Assembly (NCBI GenBank): GCA_026770585.1
Contig: MU646423.1
Span: forward strand, 45,691 to 63,976
DNA from: Baffinella frigidus
Lineage: Eukaryota > Cryptophyceae > Cryptomonadales > Baffinellaceae
DNA: 18,286 nt
Direction of reading: 5' to 3'
How positions within the stretch are numbered: the stretch's first letter is position 1; every line of letters begins with the position of its first letter. Below are positions 7,618 through 14,886 of this stretch, piece by piece. A program made the position numbers and the translations under genes. The notes beneath the pieces were generated by a model that worked only from the letters and a program-made list of their open reading frames with translations, did not search any database and had not been told where the DNA came from.

Positions 7618-7742
7618 ATTTATCGATAATGGTTCATTGCGTGTTCATAGGGGTTGTTGTTTGGTGATACCTTATTGTGTGTTTATAGGGGTAGGTGTTT
7701 GGTATTTATTGTGCATGTGTAGGGTTTGGTGCGTGGTGTAAC

Positions 7743-7813
7743 CTTGAGGGTGTCGAAGTACTCGAGGAAGCCAGCGGCGCACAGACACTCCTCCGGACAC
7801 GCCTCGTCCGTCC
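7743..7813 (-). CDS. Candidate 71-nt exon, copy 2 (unrecognised)
   Basis: Same peptide as copy 1 (TDEACPEECLCAAGFL, EYFDTLK). Here the exon has both consensus boundaries: acceptor GGGGGGCAG ending at 7814 and donor AAG|GTTACACC at 7742. It is Cys-rich, with an E-C-L-C core. A third block at 7939-7975 starts with the same TDEACPEECL after its own TAG acceptor, then switches to unrelated sequence. A fourth fragment of the exon start lies on the plus strand near 8053-8066. Confidence 0.5.
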
Positions 7814-7865
7814 CTGCCCCCCCGTTTGTCAGAGTGATCCACTTCGTGCGGTCCACTTAGTAGCG

Positions 7866-7975
7866 TCCACTTGACGCCGTAAGTGGCCAAGATGGCCAGG
7901 ATTAGTCAACCGGTTTGCCCCCGTCAGCATCGGATTCAGACACTCCTCTGGACACGCCTCATCCGTCCCTACATC
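7866..7975 (-). pseudogene. Chimeric exon-like block, copy 3
   Basis: The minus strand reads TDEACPEECL after an acceptor (GTGATGTAG), joined at a CTGAATCCG junction to NPMLTGANRLTNPGHLGH. The second half is duplicated at 8137-8215 without the first half, so this looks like an exon fused to a different repeat. No donor keeps the frame clearly. Confidence 0.4.
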
Positions 7976-8136
7976 ACCGTGTGTGAGACCGCACCCGGAG
8001 GCGAAAAAAAGAATCTAAGTCCTGGTTCAGGTCTTGGGGCAGGTAGGGCAGGGACGGACGAGGCGTTTGTGAGAGTGATGGACCCCTTCAAATTCGAAGC
8101 TACTCAGTGGACTGCTCTAAGTGGATCGCTCGAGGG

Positions 8137-8215
8137 TCCACTTGTCGCCGTGAGTGGCCAGGGTGGCCAGCATTAGTCAAACAGTTTGCCCCCGTCAGCC
8201 TCGGATTCAGAGAAA
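8137..8215 (-). repeat. Second copy of the NPMLTGAN-type segment
   Basis: It matches 7866-7940 closely (GTCCACTTG, CGCCGT, AGTGGCCA, ATTAGTCAA, TTTGCCCCCGTCAGC). The minus strand reads LNPRLTGANCLTNAGHPGH. It is preceded on that strand by a frame open from about 8420. I do not recognise it. Confidence 0.55.
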
Positions 8216-8389
8216 CCCTGAGAGGTTTTAGTGTGCATCGTTTCCATCGGGCCATGCACGCAGGTTCTGCCATGTACACTTGTGTGTCACTCAACTCAAG
8301 GCTGAAGGGCCTACCTAGGACCTGTATCGAGAGTAACAACGAGAGGAAGAAGAAGTTCTGCCATGTGGGAGCGGTTTCTGCCACCCGCT

Positions 8390-8720
8390 CCCCCATGCTA
8401 GCCAGCCAGGCAGCAAGCAATGCAGGCAGGCAGCAAGGAAGCTAGCTAGATAGCGTCCGCCGCCCGAAGGAAGAAGCTGGCTAGGCAGCAGACACGGAGT
8501 CTTTCGCACGTAAGCTAGCTAGCAAGGCAACACGCACGGCAGCCAAGTAGCAAGCACGCTAGCTACATAGCCAGCACGCTACCAAGCAAGCACGCTAGCC
8601 AGCAAGGCAGCCAGCAAGCTAGCAAAGAAGCTAGCTAGATAGCGTCCGACGCCCGCAGGAAGAAGCTGGCTCGGAAGCAGACACGGACGCCAGCAGGCTG
8701 CTTAGCTAGCACGCACGCAC
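8390..8720 (+). repeat. Degenerate GCTAG/CAGCAAG-rich block with an internal duplication
   Basis: Variable 4-bp steps built on GCTA, GCCA, GCAA and GCAC, with many GCTAGC sites. A ~60-bp piece (AAGCTAGCTAGATAGCGTCC through AAGAAGCTGGCT to GCAGACACGGA) occurs at about 8439-8498 and again at 8631-8690. It appears non-coding. Confidence 0.75.
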
Positions 8721-9045
8721 ACACACGATAATCTGGAGATGCAACCCCGTGTAGGATGACCGGAGTGACTTTACACAAGCACGCAAAAAAGCAGGTTCGT
8801 AAGCAAGGAAACACTCAAAAGGGGCGGCGGAGACCGGAAGATCGGGCGGCAGTCAGCTCATGATTGCCCACCTGCTCCCCGTCCCCGGTGTCAAACTTGT
8901 TTTTTGGGTTTGGTTTCTGCTGTGTGTCTTGTGAATTGAGGTTTGTGATTTGCGTGTTGTGTTGCATGTTACGGGGTTGAAGGTTTGGTTTTGAGGGTTT
9001 AGAGCCGGGATAGGTAGGACAACGAGGCGAGGGCTGGGTGCTTAC
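8721..9045. other. Intron-like, T/G-rich stretch
   Basis: No supported feature. On the minus strand this would be the long intron after the exon ending at 9046. It contains a degenerate telomere-like GGGTTT run near 8980-9000. Confidence 0.35.
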
Positions 9046-9323
9046 CCCGAATACGATGAGTGATGGAACCTCTCCAGCTTGCGCTAGGCGATACAGCTCG
9101 CGAATGAAACCTGCTGGGAAACAAATCCGTAAGTTGCGAGCACCCGGCAACTTACCCGCGGCTGAGAAAGCGATGTGCGGCTTTCGGCGTCGCTTCTCAT
9201 CAAGTGTAAGCTGACACGGTGGCCATGTGCTTTCTGAGCACCATCTAACACCCGTCGGCTACAGCGCATCTTGTGGCTGTAGCGCGTGTCCCAAACTTCT
9301 CTCACCGTCCACGTGAAATGCAT
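9046..9323 (-). CDS. Candidate three-exon gene start (unrecognised protein)
   Basis: Three minus-strand pieces join in frame at consensus sites: ATG at 9323 to 9306 (MHFTWT, donor ACG|GTGAGA), 9210-9156 (acceptor CCGTGTCAG, LTLDEKRRRKPHIAFSAA, donor CGG|GTAAGT) and 9110-9046 (acceptor TTTCCCAGCAG, FIRELYRLAQAGEVPSLIVF, donor GGG|GTAAGC). Introns are 95 and 45 nt. The second junction falls inside a Gly codon with phases matching. The agreement of two strong donors, two acceptors and phase makes this one of the better gene calls here. I cannot name the family. The first exon is the weakest part, since an in-frame stop directly precedes its ATG. Confidence 0.5.
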
Positions 9324-9780
9324 TCACTGAGAGCGGGCCTCTAGACGAGGTGCACTTAGTAGCCATAAGTAGTCAGCCATTACCCAACTCAAAGTGACTC
9401 TTCGCAAGGATGGATCTGTAGCTCACATTGTCTATAGTCTGAGAAGAGGGCATCTGAAGTCCTCTCATTCACACGTTGTCAACGAGAACGCGCGGGGTGG
9501 CGAGGAAACATATCACCGATTCTGACCAACTTTCCATTTGAAAACCACACCACAATGAACCTACGTCCCTACGGATTGCCGGGGGGCAAGGCTGTAGGAA
9601 AAAGACTGCACCTGCAAGGAATCCAATGGCTTGATCCGGGGACGTATTTAATTTATAAGAAACCGGACCCCTATTTGTTCACAGGAGTTGGACGAAGATC
9701 AATTAGCGCCCTGACTAAATTCAATTATGGCCATAACCCGGTTTCATAGGCCATTTTCTTTTGGCCTAAAATTAAACATG
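9324..9780. other. No supported gene
   Basis: Contains a GTGCACTTAGTAGCCATAAG stretch resembling the GTCCACTTAGTAGC sequence near 7852, and a GGAATCCAATGGCTTGATCC piece near 9618 whose first 14 bases recur at 9822-9835. A 64-codon forward frame at 9555-9749 has no motif or context that supports it. Confidence 0.35.
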
Positions 9781-9782
9781 TT

Positions 9783-9839
9783 CCCGGGTGAGGCTGACGT
9801 AGGCACGACCGTTGCGGTGGTGGAATCCAATGGCTCAAC

Positions 9840-9894
<55 letters not shown>

Positions 9895-10008
9895 ACTCTC
9901 AACCCGCAACGCTAAGCACGACCGTTGCGGTGGTGGAAGCGCCACATGCCGAAGTAGGACATGGAAGAGTTGCGCCCAAAGTGGAAGCGCGTCCGGATCT
10001 TGCCTTCG
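9783..10008 (-). pseudogene. Exon split by a heptamer array
   Basis: On the minus strand, after a CTCTGGCAG acceptor, 10008-9916 reads EGKIRTRFHFGRNSSMSYFG, then MWRFHHRNGRA, with strongly GC-ending codons, then a stop at once. The last 23 bases recur at 9825-9803 on the far side of a CCCTCAA array, where the same frame continues RAYVSLTREHV. So one exon seems to have been opened by the array, leaving a 23-bp direct duplication. The codon use argues for a real former or allelic coding exon; the present form is interrupted. I do not recognise the family. Confidence 0.5.
9838..9910 (+). repeat. CCCTCAA heptamer array within duplicated 23-bp flanks
   Basis: About nine units of CCCTCAA, degenerate at both ends. 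The direct repeat GCACGACCGTTGCGGTGGTG plus GAA occurs at 9803-9825 and 9916-9938. Confidence 0.9.
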
Positions 10009-10141
10009 CTGCCAGAGCCACGCCAGGTCACACGTCGAAACTTCATTTTACAACACCATAGACGTTCAAAGTTGATTCGCAGGGGAAGAAATGCCAAAAG
10101 TCGATTGCCGATGTGGTAAACTCGGGTAAGGCACACTCCTT

Positions 10142-10206
10142 TGGTACCACAATACGAAACGTCGCGTGTTGAAATTCCCACTGATGACCTGGCGTGGCCA
10201 CGCCCC
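10142..10206 (+). repeat. Dispersed repeat, copy 2 of 2
   Basis: Partner of 6489-6551 in the same orientation (GGTACCACAATACGAAACGT, TGAAATTCCCACTGATGACC). Confidence 0.65.
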
Positions 10207-10221
10207 GAAGCGCTGGTTCAG

Positions 10222-10285
10222 GAGAAATTCGCCCAGGATAACGAAATTCGCCCAGGAAAACGAAATTCGCCCAGGATAACTCATT
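10222..10285 (+). repeat. 20-bp tandem repeat, three copies
   Basis: GAAATTCGCCCAGGATAAC is repeated three times (the second copy has AAAAC for ATAAC), followed by the small palindrome CATTCCGTCCGGAATG. Confidence 0.85.
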
Positions 10286-10435
10286 CCGTCCGGAATGAGG
10301 CTATCCAAATTTTGAGGGTGTGTACAATGCTGAGGCGGGTCTGGCATCAGGCTGATATACCGTTGGATCACTTAACTTAAAGCTCGAGGGTAATGACGAA
10401 GTAGACGATGGGACAGGACACTCCGTCGCAGGTCG

Positions 10436-10480
10436 AAAGAGAGAGAGAGAGAGCAAGATCAGGATCGAGAGATCGAGATC

Positions 10481-10513
<33 letters not shown>

Positions 10514-10546
10514 CGACCGAGAGAGAGAGAGAGAGAAAGAGAGAGA
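10436..10546 (+). repeat. GA-rich microsatellite (polypurine tract)
   Basis: Irregular GA/GAA/GAT repeats with interruptions such as TCAGGATCGA. The minus-strand frames through it are Ser/Leu runs and are not genes. Confidence 0.95.
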
Positions 10547-10650
10547 TGGCCGTCTCTGTGGCCACGTGTGCGATCGGGGATCGGCACTCTTTGACATGGA
10601 CAACCCGGATACCGACGAGCGATATTGGTCGGAAAGATGTGAACAACCGC

Positions 10651-10688
10651 ATGACACCATAATCAACAGCTGTTGATTATGGTGTCAT
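10651..10688. repeat. 38-bp perfect palindrome without spacer
   Basis: Each 19-base half is the exact reverse complement of the other, centred between 10669 and 10670 on CAGCTG. It is followed directly by a further CAGCTGTTGAT. It could form a cruciform. No coding context supports a terminator role. Confidence 0.9.
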
Positions 10689-10847
10689 CAGCTGTTGATC
10701 GCGTCGGGGTTTGTTTGATCTAGACCTGGTTTCAAAGACGTTTCGTGGACCACGAAGCTGTTTCAACAATCATTTCAAAATTGATGATCTTGGCACCAAA
10801 CCGTCAACGTCTGGGACCCTTGAACATTGTTCCTGGTTCAAATATTA

Positions 10848-11069
10848 AACCCTCAACCCTCAACCCTCATCCCTCAACCCTTATCCCTGAACCCTGAACC
10901 CTGAACCCTGAACCCTGAACCCTGAACCCTGAACCCTGAACCCTGAACCCTGAACCCTGAACCCTGAACCCTGAACCCTGAACCCTGAACCCTGAACCCT
11001 GAACCCTGAACCCTGAACCCTGAACCCTGAACCCTGAACCCTGAACCCTCAACCCTCAACCCTCAACCA
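10848..11069 (+). repeat. CCCTGAA heptamer array with CCCTCAA edges
   Basis: About 24 near-perfect CCCTGAA units (10885-11045), bordered on both sides by CCCTCAA or CCCTCAT units. The 7-residue repeat frames on the minus strand (GSGFRVQ) are by-products. Confidence 0.95.
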
Positions 11070-11078
11070 GGTGAACAC

Positions 11079-11143
11079 CAGAAGAGGTGGTTCATGCAAC
11101 GCATCTCTCGGGTGCACTTCCGGCGGATCTCAAAGGGATCGAC
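11079..11143 (-). CDS. Candidate duplicated exon, copy 1
   Basis: On the minus strand, after acceptor CCAAACAG, the 65-nt block reads VDPFEIRRKCTREMRCMNHL, then FW, ending TTCTG|GTGTTC. It is a duplicate of the 3' part of the exon at 11391-11521. Copies differ at Thr/Ser, Glu/Lys and Cys/Tyr, plus two silent Arg changes. The plus-strand reading of copy 2 has a stop, which favours the minus strand. The family is unrecognised. Confidence 0.4.
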
Positions 11144-11271
11144 CTGTTTGGCCGATGGACCTGCAAATCCAAACAGAGAACTCCGCCATTCTCCAAGACC
11201 ACCCTCTCTCAGCAACCTCCTCTCTCGAGACCCGACCTCGATAAATTCCTACCTCCTCCGGAGAAACTATC

Positions 11272-11344
11272 TGTGTAAAAATTACTACACACCTGTGTAG
11301 TAATTACAAAAATTACTACTCAGGTGTGTAGTAATTTTCACACA
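11272..11344. repeat. Fold-back element with nested palindromes (73 bp)
   Basis: Arms 11272-11295 and 11321-11344 are complementary at 23 of 24 positions (TGTGTAAAAATTACTACACA start). Each half is itself near-palindromic: AATTACTACACA and TGTGTAGTAATT enclose just CC on the left, and a looser version lies on the right. So it can fold as one long or two short hairpins. It lies between the two copies of the duplicated exon. Confidence 0.85.
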
Positions 11345-11390
11345 AAAAGTGGCGTTTGGGCACGTAACTCCCGTATATCGTGAGAAGTAC

Positions 11391-11521
11391 CAGAAGAGGT
11401 GGTTCATGTAGCGCATCTTCCGGGAGCACTTCCGGCGGATCTCAGCAACCTCCTCTGGCGACATGCTCCCCTCATCGACCGTCAGCAGATCCCCCTCCCG
11501 CGCCTCAGCCAGTAGCTCCCC
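11391..11521 (-). CDS. Candidate duplicated exon, copy 2 (full length)
   Basis: On the minus strand this 131-nt block follows acceptor GGGCCTCTGCAG and reads GELLAEAREGDLLTVDEG, then SMSPEEVAEIRRKCSRKMR, then YMNHLFW, ending at donor TTCTG|GTACTT. It is charged, helical-looking, and has no signal or membrane segment. Its last third is copied at 11079-11143, and its first third recurs as decaying copies at about 11639-11690, 11771-11812 and 11931-11968. Family unrecognised. Codon choice and strand-specific openness support it moderately. Confidence 0.45.
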
Positions 11522-11552
11522 CTGCAGAGGCCCAAGGGAGCAGTGTTCACTG

Positions 11553-12300
11553 CTGGTGGTCAAACTTGTTGGTGGTCAAAACGCAACCACCTGGTTTAGC
11601 CCGTCACCGCACCTCCCCCCCCCCCTTAACATAACGTCAGCAGATCTCCCTCCTGCGCCTCAGCCAGCAGGTCCCTCTGTTTCCCCCAACCTGGGTTAGC
11701 CCGTCACCTTCCCATTAACATATCCCCAGACCCTGAACATAACCCAAAACATAACCCTAAACCTTCGAGAAAATGCCCCTCCCGCGCCTCGTCTAGCAGG
11801 TCCCCCTACATGCACCCGTCTGGGTTAGGTTGCTCATACGAGGGAGAACTAGAAGTGGGTTAGCCCGTCGCCGCATCCCCCCTTCCCCTTGACACAACCC
11901 TAAACCCTGAACATAACCCTGAACATGACCCTCCCGCGCCTCCGCCTGCAGACCCCCCTGCATGCACGAGCAAAGAGACTTTTATTCAATTTATGACGTC
12001 GGACCATAAACTTAAGGCGTCCAGAGATGGCTAGAACGCATGCACCCGCCTGGTTCAGGTTGCTTGCCGTGACAAATCACGCCCCCCTTCCCGACGATTC
12101 TGCCAAACTACGTCCCCTTTTCCTACACACACGCACCTGGGTGAGGTTGCTTCCAACCACCTGGGTTAGCCCGTCACCGCATTCCCCCTCCCCCTTAACA
12201 TAACCCCGAACCCTGAACATAACCCTAAACATAACCTTACACCCTAGACAGAAGGGTGCAGGGTGCCTGCAGGCGACTCAAACCTCAAGGGAGAAGTGTT
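11553..12300 (-). repeat. Array of decayed exon-intron units with telomere-like CCCTAA/CCCTGAACAT tracts
   Basis: Units of roughly 150-300 bp carry GGGTTAGCCCGTCACCGCA, then CCCCCTTAACATAACCC, then a piece of the LLAEAREG-type exon start. On the minus strand two of the exon pieces still follow AG acceptors (GCATGTAG, GCATGCAG). Reading frames are broken in most units. Confidence 0.6.
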
Positions 12301-12303
12301 CAC

Positions 12304-12378
12304 TGGTGGTTAGGTGGTCAAAATTGTTGGTGGTCAAACTTGGTGGCCTAACTGGTGGTCAAACTTGTTGGTGGTCAA
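12304..12378 (+). repeat. TTGGTGGTCAAAC short tandem repeats
   Basis: Four or more copies of TGGTGGTCAAA with variable spacing. The same motif pair occurs at 11553-11580. Confidence 0.75.
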
Positions 12379-12399
12379 ACAACACAGACCGCCGACCGT

Positions 12400-12690
12400 G
12401 TGTTAGGTGGCTTCCACCCACATGGGTGAGGTTGATTCCACCCACCTGGTTTAGGTTGATTCCACACGCGTGGGTCATTTTTCTTCCTGGTTCCGCCTGG
12501 TTCAGGTTGTTTCCACCCGCCTGGTGCAAATTGCTTCCGCACGCCTGAGTTAAGTTGCTTCCACCCACCTGGGTTAGGTTGCTTCCACTCAGATGGGTAA
12601 GGTTACTTTGACAAACATGGGTTAGGTTGCTTCCACCCACCTGGGTCAAATTGCTTCTACCAACCTGGGTTAGGTTGCTTGAACCCACCG
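12400..12690 (-). repeat. 24-bp minisatellite encoding an SNLTQVGG-like octapeptide
   Basis: About 12 degenerate units of GGTTGCTTCCACCCACCTGG-GTTA. The minus-strand frame stays open for all of them (within 12359-12733) and reads SNLTQVGG, SNLTHVCQ, GSNLHQAGG and similar, with many N-x-T sequons. It follows a plausible donor at 12689-12688, so it is more likely intronic, but an unspliced repeat protein cannot be excluded. Confidence 0.7.
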
Positions 12691-12740
12691 CCACGCCGTG
12701 CCACCAATCGTTCACCGTCAATCCGGCCAGCACGTCCTTG
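12689..12740 (-). CDS. Candidate 52-nt exon (unrecognised)
   Basis: On the minus strand, after acceptor GGGCGTGGCAG, it reads KDVLAGLTVNDWWHGVA and ends GCG|GTGGGT. The peptide is coding-like and lies between two repeat arrays. KDVLAGLTV is reminiscent of SulP transporter N-termini, but nine residues are too few to assign it. Confidence 0.3.
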
Positions 12741-12750
12741 CTGCCACGCC

Positions 12751-12895
12751 CTAAACCCTTGACCCTTGACCCTTGACCCTTGACCCTTGACCCTTGACCC
12801 TTGACCCTTGAGACTTCACCCTTGACCCCTTGACCCTTGACCCTCGACCCTGACCCTCGAACCGTAACCTTTGACCCTTAACCCTTAATCCTTCC
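12751..12895 (+). repeat. CCCTTGA heptamer array
   Basis: About 12 units of CCCTTGA grading into CCCTCGA, CCCTTAA and others. It is another single-variant block of the telomere-like heptamer. Confidence 0.9.
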
Positions 12896-13108
12896 GAAAC
12901 TCCAGCTGTCTGGTGTACCCGCAATGAGAGACCATCAAAAAAACTACGAGTCATAACTTCCCCGGATGTCCGGGGATAACGTGACCAACCGTTGCTAAAT
13001 TGTGTTTCCTAAGAAACAATCCAATAATTTACTTCAGGGACATGCCCCGTAGTGTTGTGAGTGGTAAGGGGCAATCCGCGGAGCACGTGGGGGTTCAGCC
13101 ACGGCCTC

Positions 13109-13525
13109 ACACGATTGACCGCCAACATTGCACGGGGGGGTGATTTCGAAGCGTGCGGTGGTCGGCAGCGTGTTCACCCCCCGCACCGCCAGAGCGTCCG
13201 TCCGGAGGCTCTAACCCGAGCTGGCGTCACATGGTTGGCCGTCAACATTGCAGGGGGGGCGATTGCGAAGCGTGCGGCGGTCGGCAGCATGTTCCCCCTC
13301 TGCCCCGCCCTGGCGTCCATCCGCAGACTCTCCCGCGAACTGGCGTCACACGATTGGCCTCCAATATTGCCCGGGGGTGGTTGCGAAGCGTGCGTCGGTG
13401 GTCGGATTCTTCTGCCTGCGCACCGCCATGACGTCTGCAGGTGTTTCTCCAGGAACCAACATTGCACGGGGGCGATTGCGAACCGTGTTCCGGTCGCCAG
13501 AGCTTCCATCCGCAGACTCTAACGC
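13109..13525 (+). repeat. ~120-bp tandem repeat, about 3.5 copies
   Basis: Units start near 13111, 13231, 13350 and 13455 (period about 120, last unit shortened). Shared blocks are CGATTGGCC, CAACATTGCA, a G-run, GATTGCGAAGCGTGCG, GTCGGCAG and TCCATCCGCAGACTCT. Open frames run through it on both strands, but differences between units include indels that change frame. I see no domain. Confidence 0.8.
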
Positions 13526-13559
13526 CAGAGCCGCCAGCGAGACGAACGTGTGCCGTACC

Positions 13560-13717
13560 TTTGGGGGTTGGGGTTCGGGTTCAGGGTTTGGAGAGTCGGA
13601 ATTAGGGGACCCAAACCCGCCCTAAAGACAGAACATACCACCAACACACCTGGAGCAGGCTGTAGATAGGGCACACAGCAGTACGCACTCCATGCAACGT
13701 TGCTAGCAGGAACCTAC
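13560..13717. other. Short GGGTTCGGGTTCAGGG tract and unique spacer
   Basis: A brief telomere-like run at about 13563-13590. The rest has no supported feature. On the minus strand it would be the intron after the exon ending at 13718. Confidence 0.4.
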
Positions 13718-13870
13718 CGACACCAACACGAACGTTCCTCCAGAATCGTCAAACGCTCCTCCGGGAATGTTGGGGGAAGGGCAGAGAGCAGCACCAGCGA
13801 GTCACCAGCGAACAACACCGACGCGCCCGCGAGACACTCCTCCATCTCTTCGCGAGACACCTCTCTGATT
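13718..13870 (-). CDS. Candidate 153-nt exon (unrecognised)
   Basis: On the minus strand, after acceptor CGCACTGCAG, one nucleotide completes a codon, then IREVSREEMEECLAGASVLF, AGDSLVLLSALPPTFPEERL and TILEERSCWC, ending TCG|GTAGGTTCC. The 50-codon frame is uninterrupted, balanced in composition and enclosed by good splice sites. The EECLAGA stretch loosely resembles EECLCAAG in the exon pair at 7461-7813, but I would not claim homology. No known domain recognised. It is one of the stronger coding patches between 8 and 16 kb. Confidence 0.5.
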
Positions 13871-13896
13871 CTGCAGTGCGTCGGTAGGTACCTGCT

Positions 13897-13916
13897 TTAG
13901 GGTTTAGGGTTTGGGT
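13897..13916 (+). repeat. Short TTTAGGG tract
   Basis: Two exact TTTAGGG units and a third partial one: the canonical plant/algal telomere repeat, here interstitial. Confidence 0.85.
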
Positions 13917-14049
13917 GGCTGCGCACACGCGCGGTATCACGTGACGAGCGCTGTCGACACCGGTCATCAACCCCGTTTCAAAGGAAACCGGCACCACACA
14001 CTCGAAGAACCTCCCCAACGCTCTTCGTCACCAGCATCGTCGACATACA

Positions 14050-14331
14050 TGGGAGGTGGATTGATCTCGCGGCCCTCTTCTCTAACAGAAAACCTCAGTG
14101 AACCCCGATGCATCACAGGTCTCGGTGCCGTAGGAAGCTATGCCTGAGAGGGACGTGCTAGCGCTGCCTGAGCGGGTGCTAGGTCCTATTCGCCCCAAGA
14201 ATCCCGTAAGAAAATAAAATGTCCCTGAGGAGTTTCCGGGACAGAAGGTGGATTGATCTCGCGGCCACCTTGCCTGCCACATATTCCGCGAAATCCCAGT
14301 GCATCGCGGGTCTCGGCACGGGCATCGCACG
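14050..14331. repeat. ~87-bp direct duplication
   Basis: About 14050-14136 and 14244-14331 share GGTGGATTGATCTCGCGGCC, then after a variable part CATCRCRGGTCTCGG-like sequence. A third partial piece (GAAACCCGGTGCATCACAG) is near 14366. No frame is conserved convincingly. Confidence 0.6.
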
Positions 14332-14403
14332 CCAGACTCACCCATCAACGACGTTCCTACTCCGTGAAACCCGGTGCATCACAGATATGAAAGATGTTCC
14401 TCG

Positions 14404-14565
14404 CCACACAGCGGGCTTCGAAGGGATTTTCGGCCCATGTCGGGCCACCTTTCAGTTACCTTATCCCTAGGAACCCATCTATGCCCCTACGGGTTGCCTA
14501 CCGTAGGGTCCTTGGTCTTATCGCTTAAGGGGTTATTCAAAATCCCCTCCAAGTCCGCTGTGTTG
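14404..14565 (-). mobile_element. MITE family 3, copy 2 (~162 bp)
   Basis: Ends CCACACAGCGGGCTTCGAAG and the reverse complement of CAACACAGCGGACTTGGAGG match copy 1 at 1222-1363 in opposite orientation. It contains the CCCCTACGGGTTGCCTACCG core. TA flanks are not preserved. Confidence 0.7.
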
Positions 14566-14577
14566 GGGGACGCGCAC

Positions 14578-14750
14578 CAGTCCCCATCCCACGCGCCCCC
14601 ATCCTCCGCCGAGATTGCACCCAGCAGATCCTCACACACGGGCAGATGCATCCTCGTGTCGCGCGGCGCCCCGGTATCTCGCGCCCCGATGGAGATGGTG
14701 GCTCGCGAGTCTCCGGGTGTCGTGAGGCGCGCCCGGACGCGGATCGAGAC
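14578..14750 (-). CDS. Candidate 173-nt exon (unrecognised)
   Basis: On the minus strand, after acceptor CTCGGAGCCAG, it reads VSIRVRARLTTPGDSRATIS, IGARDTGAPRDTRMHLPVC and EDLLGAISAEDGGAWDGDW, ending at a possible donor G|GTGCGCGTC. Codons favour G or C in the third position, and alternating hydrophobic residues suggest beta strands. MITE copy 2 begins 12 bp beyond the donor, so it would be intronic. It could belong to the secreted-protein gene starting at 16476, but that link is unproven. Confidence 0.35.
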
Positions 14751-14886
14751 CTGGCTCCGAGTTCTGGATTTACTGGGGATTTCTGGATTGATTGGAGCTT
14801 CGATTTCTGGATTTGAGAGGATTCGTTGGATGGCTTCCTAGCGGCTCATGGTTCAGAGGAGATGGACGCAAAGCCCGGTGTTGGCG

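Larger units (their letters stand above)
7320..7813. repeat. Segmental duplication of ~200 bp on both sides of a GTT microsatellite
   Basis: The copy at 7320-7531 and the copy at 7615-7813 both begin TTTATCGAT-A-TGGTT, continue with TGTTCATAGGGGTTGT and GATACCTT, and end with the same 71-nt exon-like block. Confidence 0.7.

Noticed and set aside
7432-7629. Frame ending in a long poly-Cys run
   Set aside because: It is translation of a TGT/GTT microsatellite.
9916-10008. Ribosomal protein similarity of the YFG...FHHRN stretch
   Set aside because: The resemblance covers scattered residues only, and the surrounding peptide does not follow the family.
10301-10666. Ser/Leu-rich minus-strand frames
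   Set aside because: They run through the GA microsatellite and have no domain or splice context.
10867-11059. Open frames reading RVQGSGF repeats on the minus strand, and a similar plus-strand frame at 6743-7366
   Set aside because: A stop-free 7-bp unit is open in all frames it visits, so the peptides are by-products of the heptamer array.
11272-11344. Transcription terminator hairpin
   Set aside because: Bacterial-type terminators do not apply in this eukaryotic context. Nested palindromes with long complementary arms fit a fold-back element better.
12689-12740. SulP sulfate transporter exon
   Set aside because: Only KDVLAGLTV resembles the family; the following residues do not.
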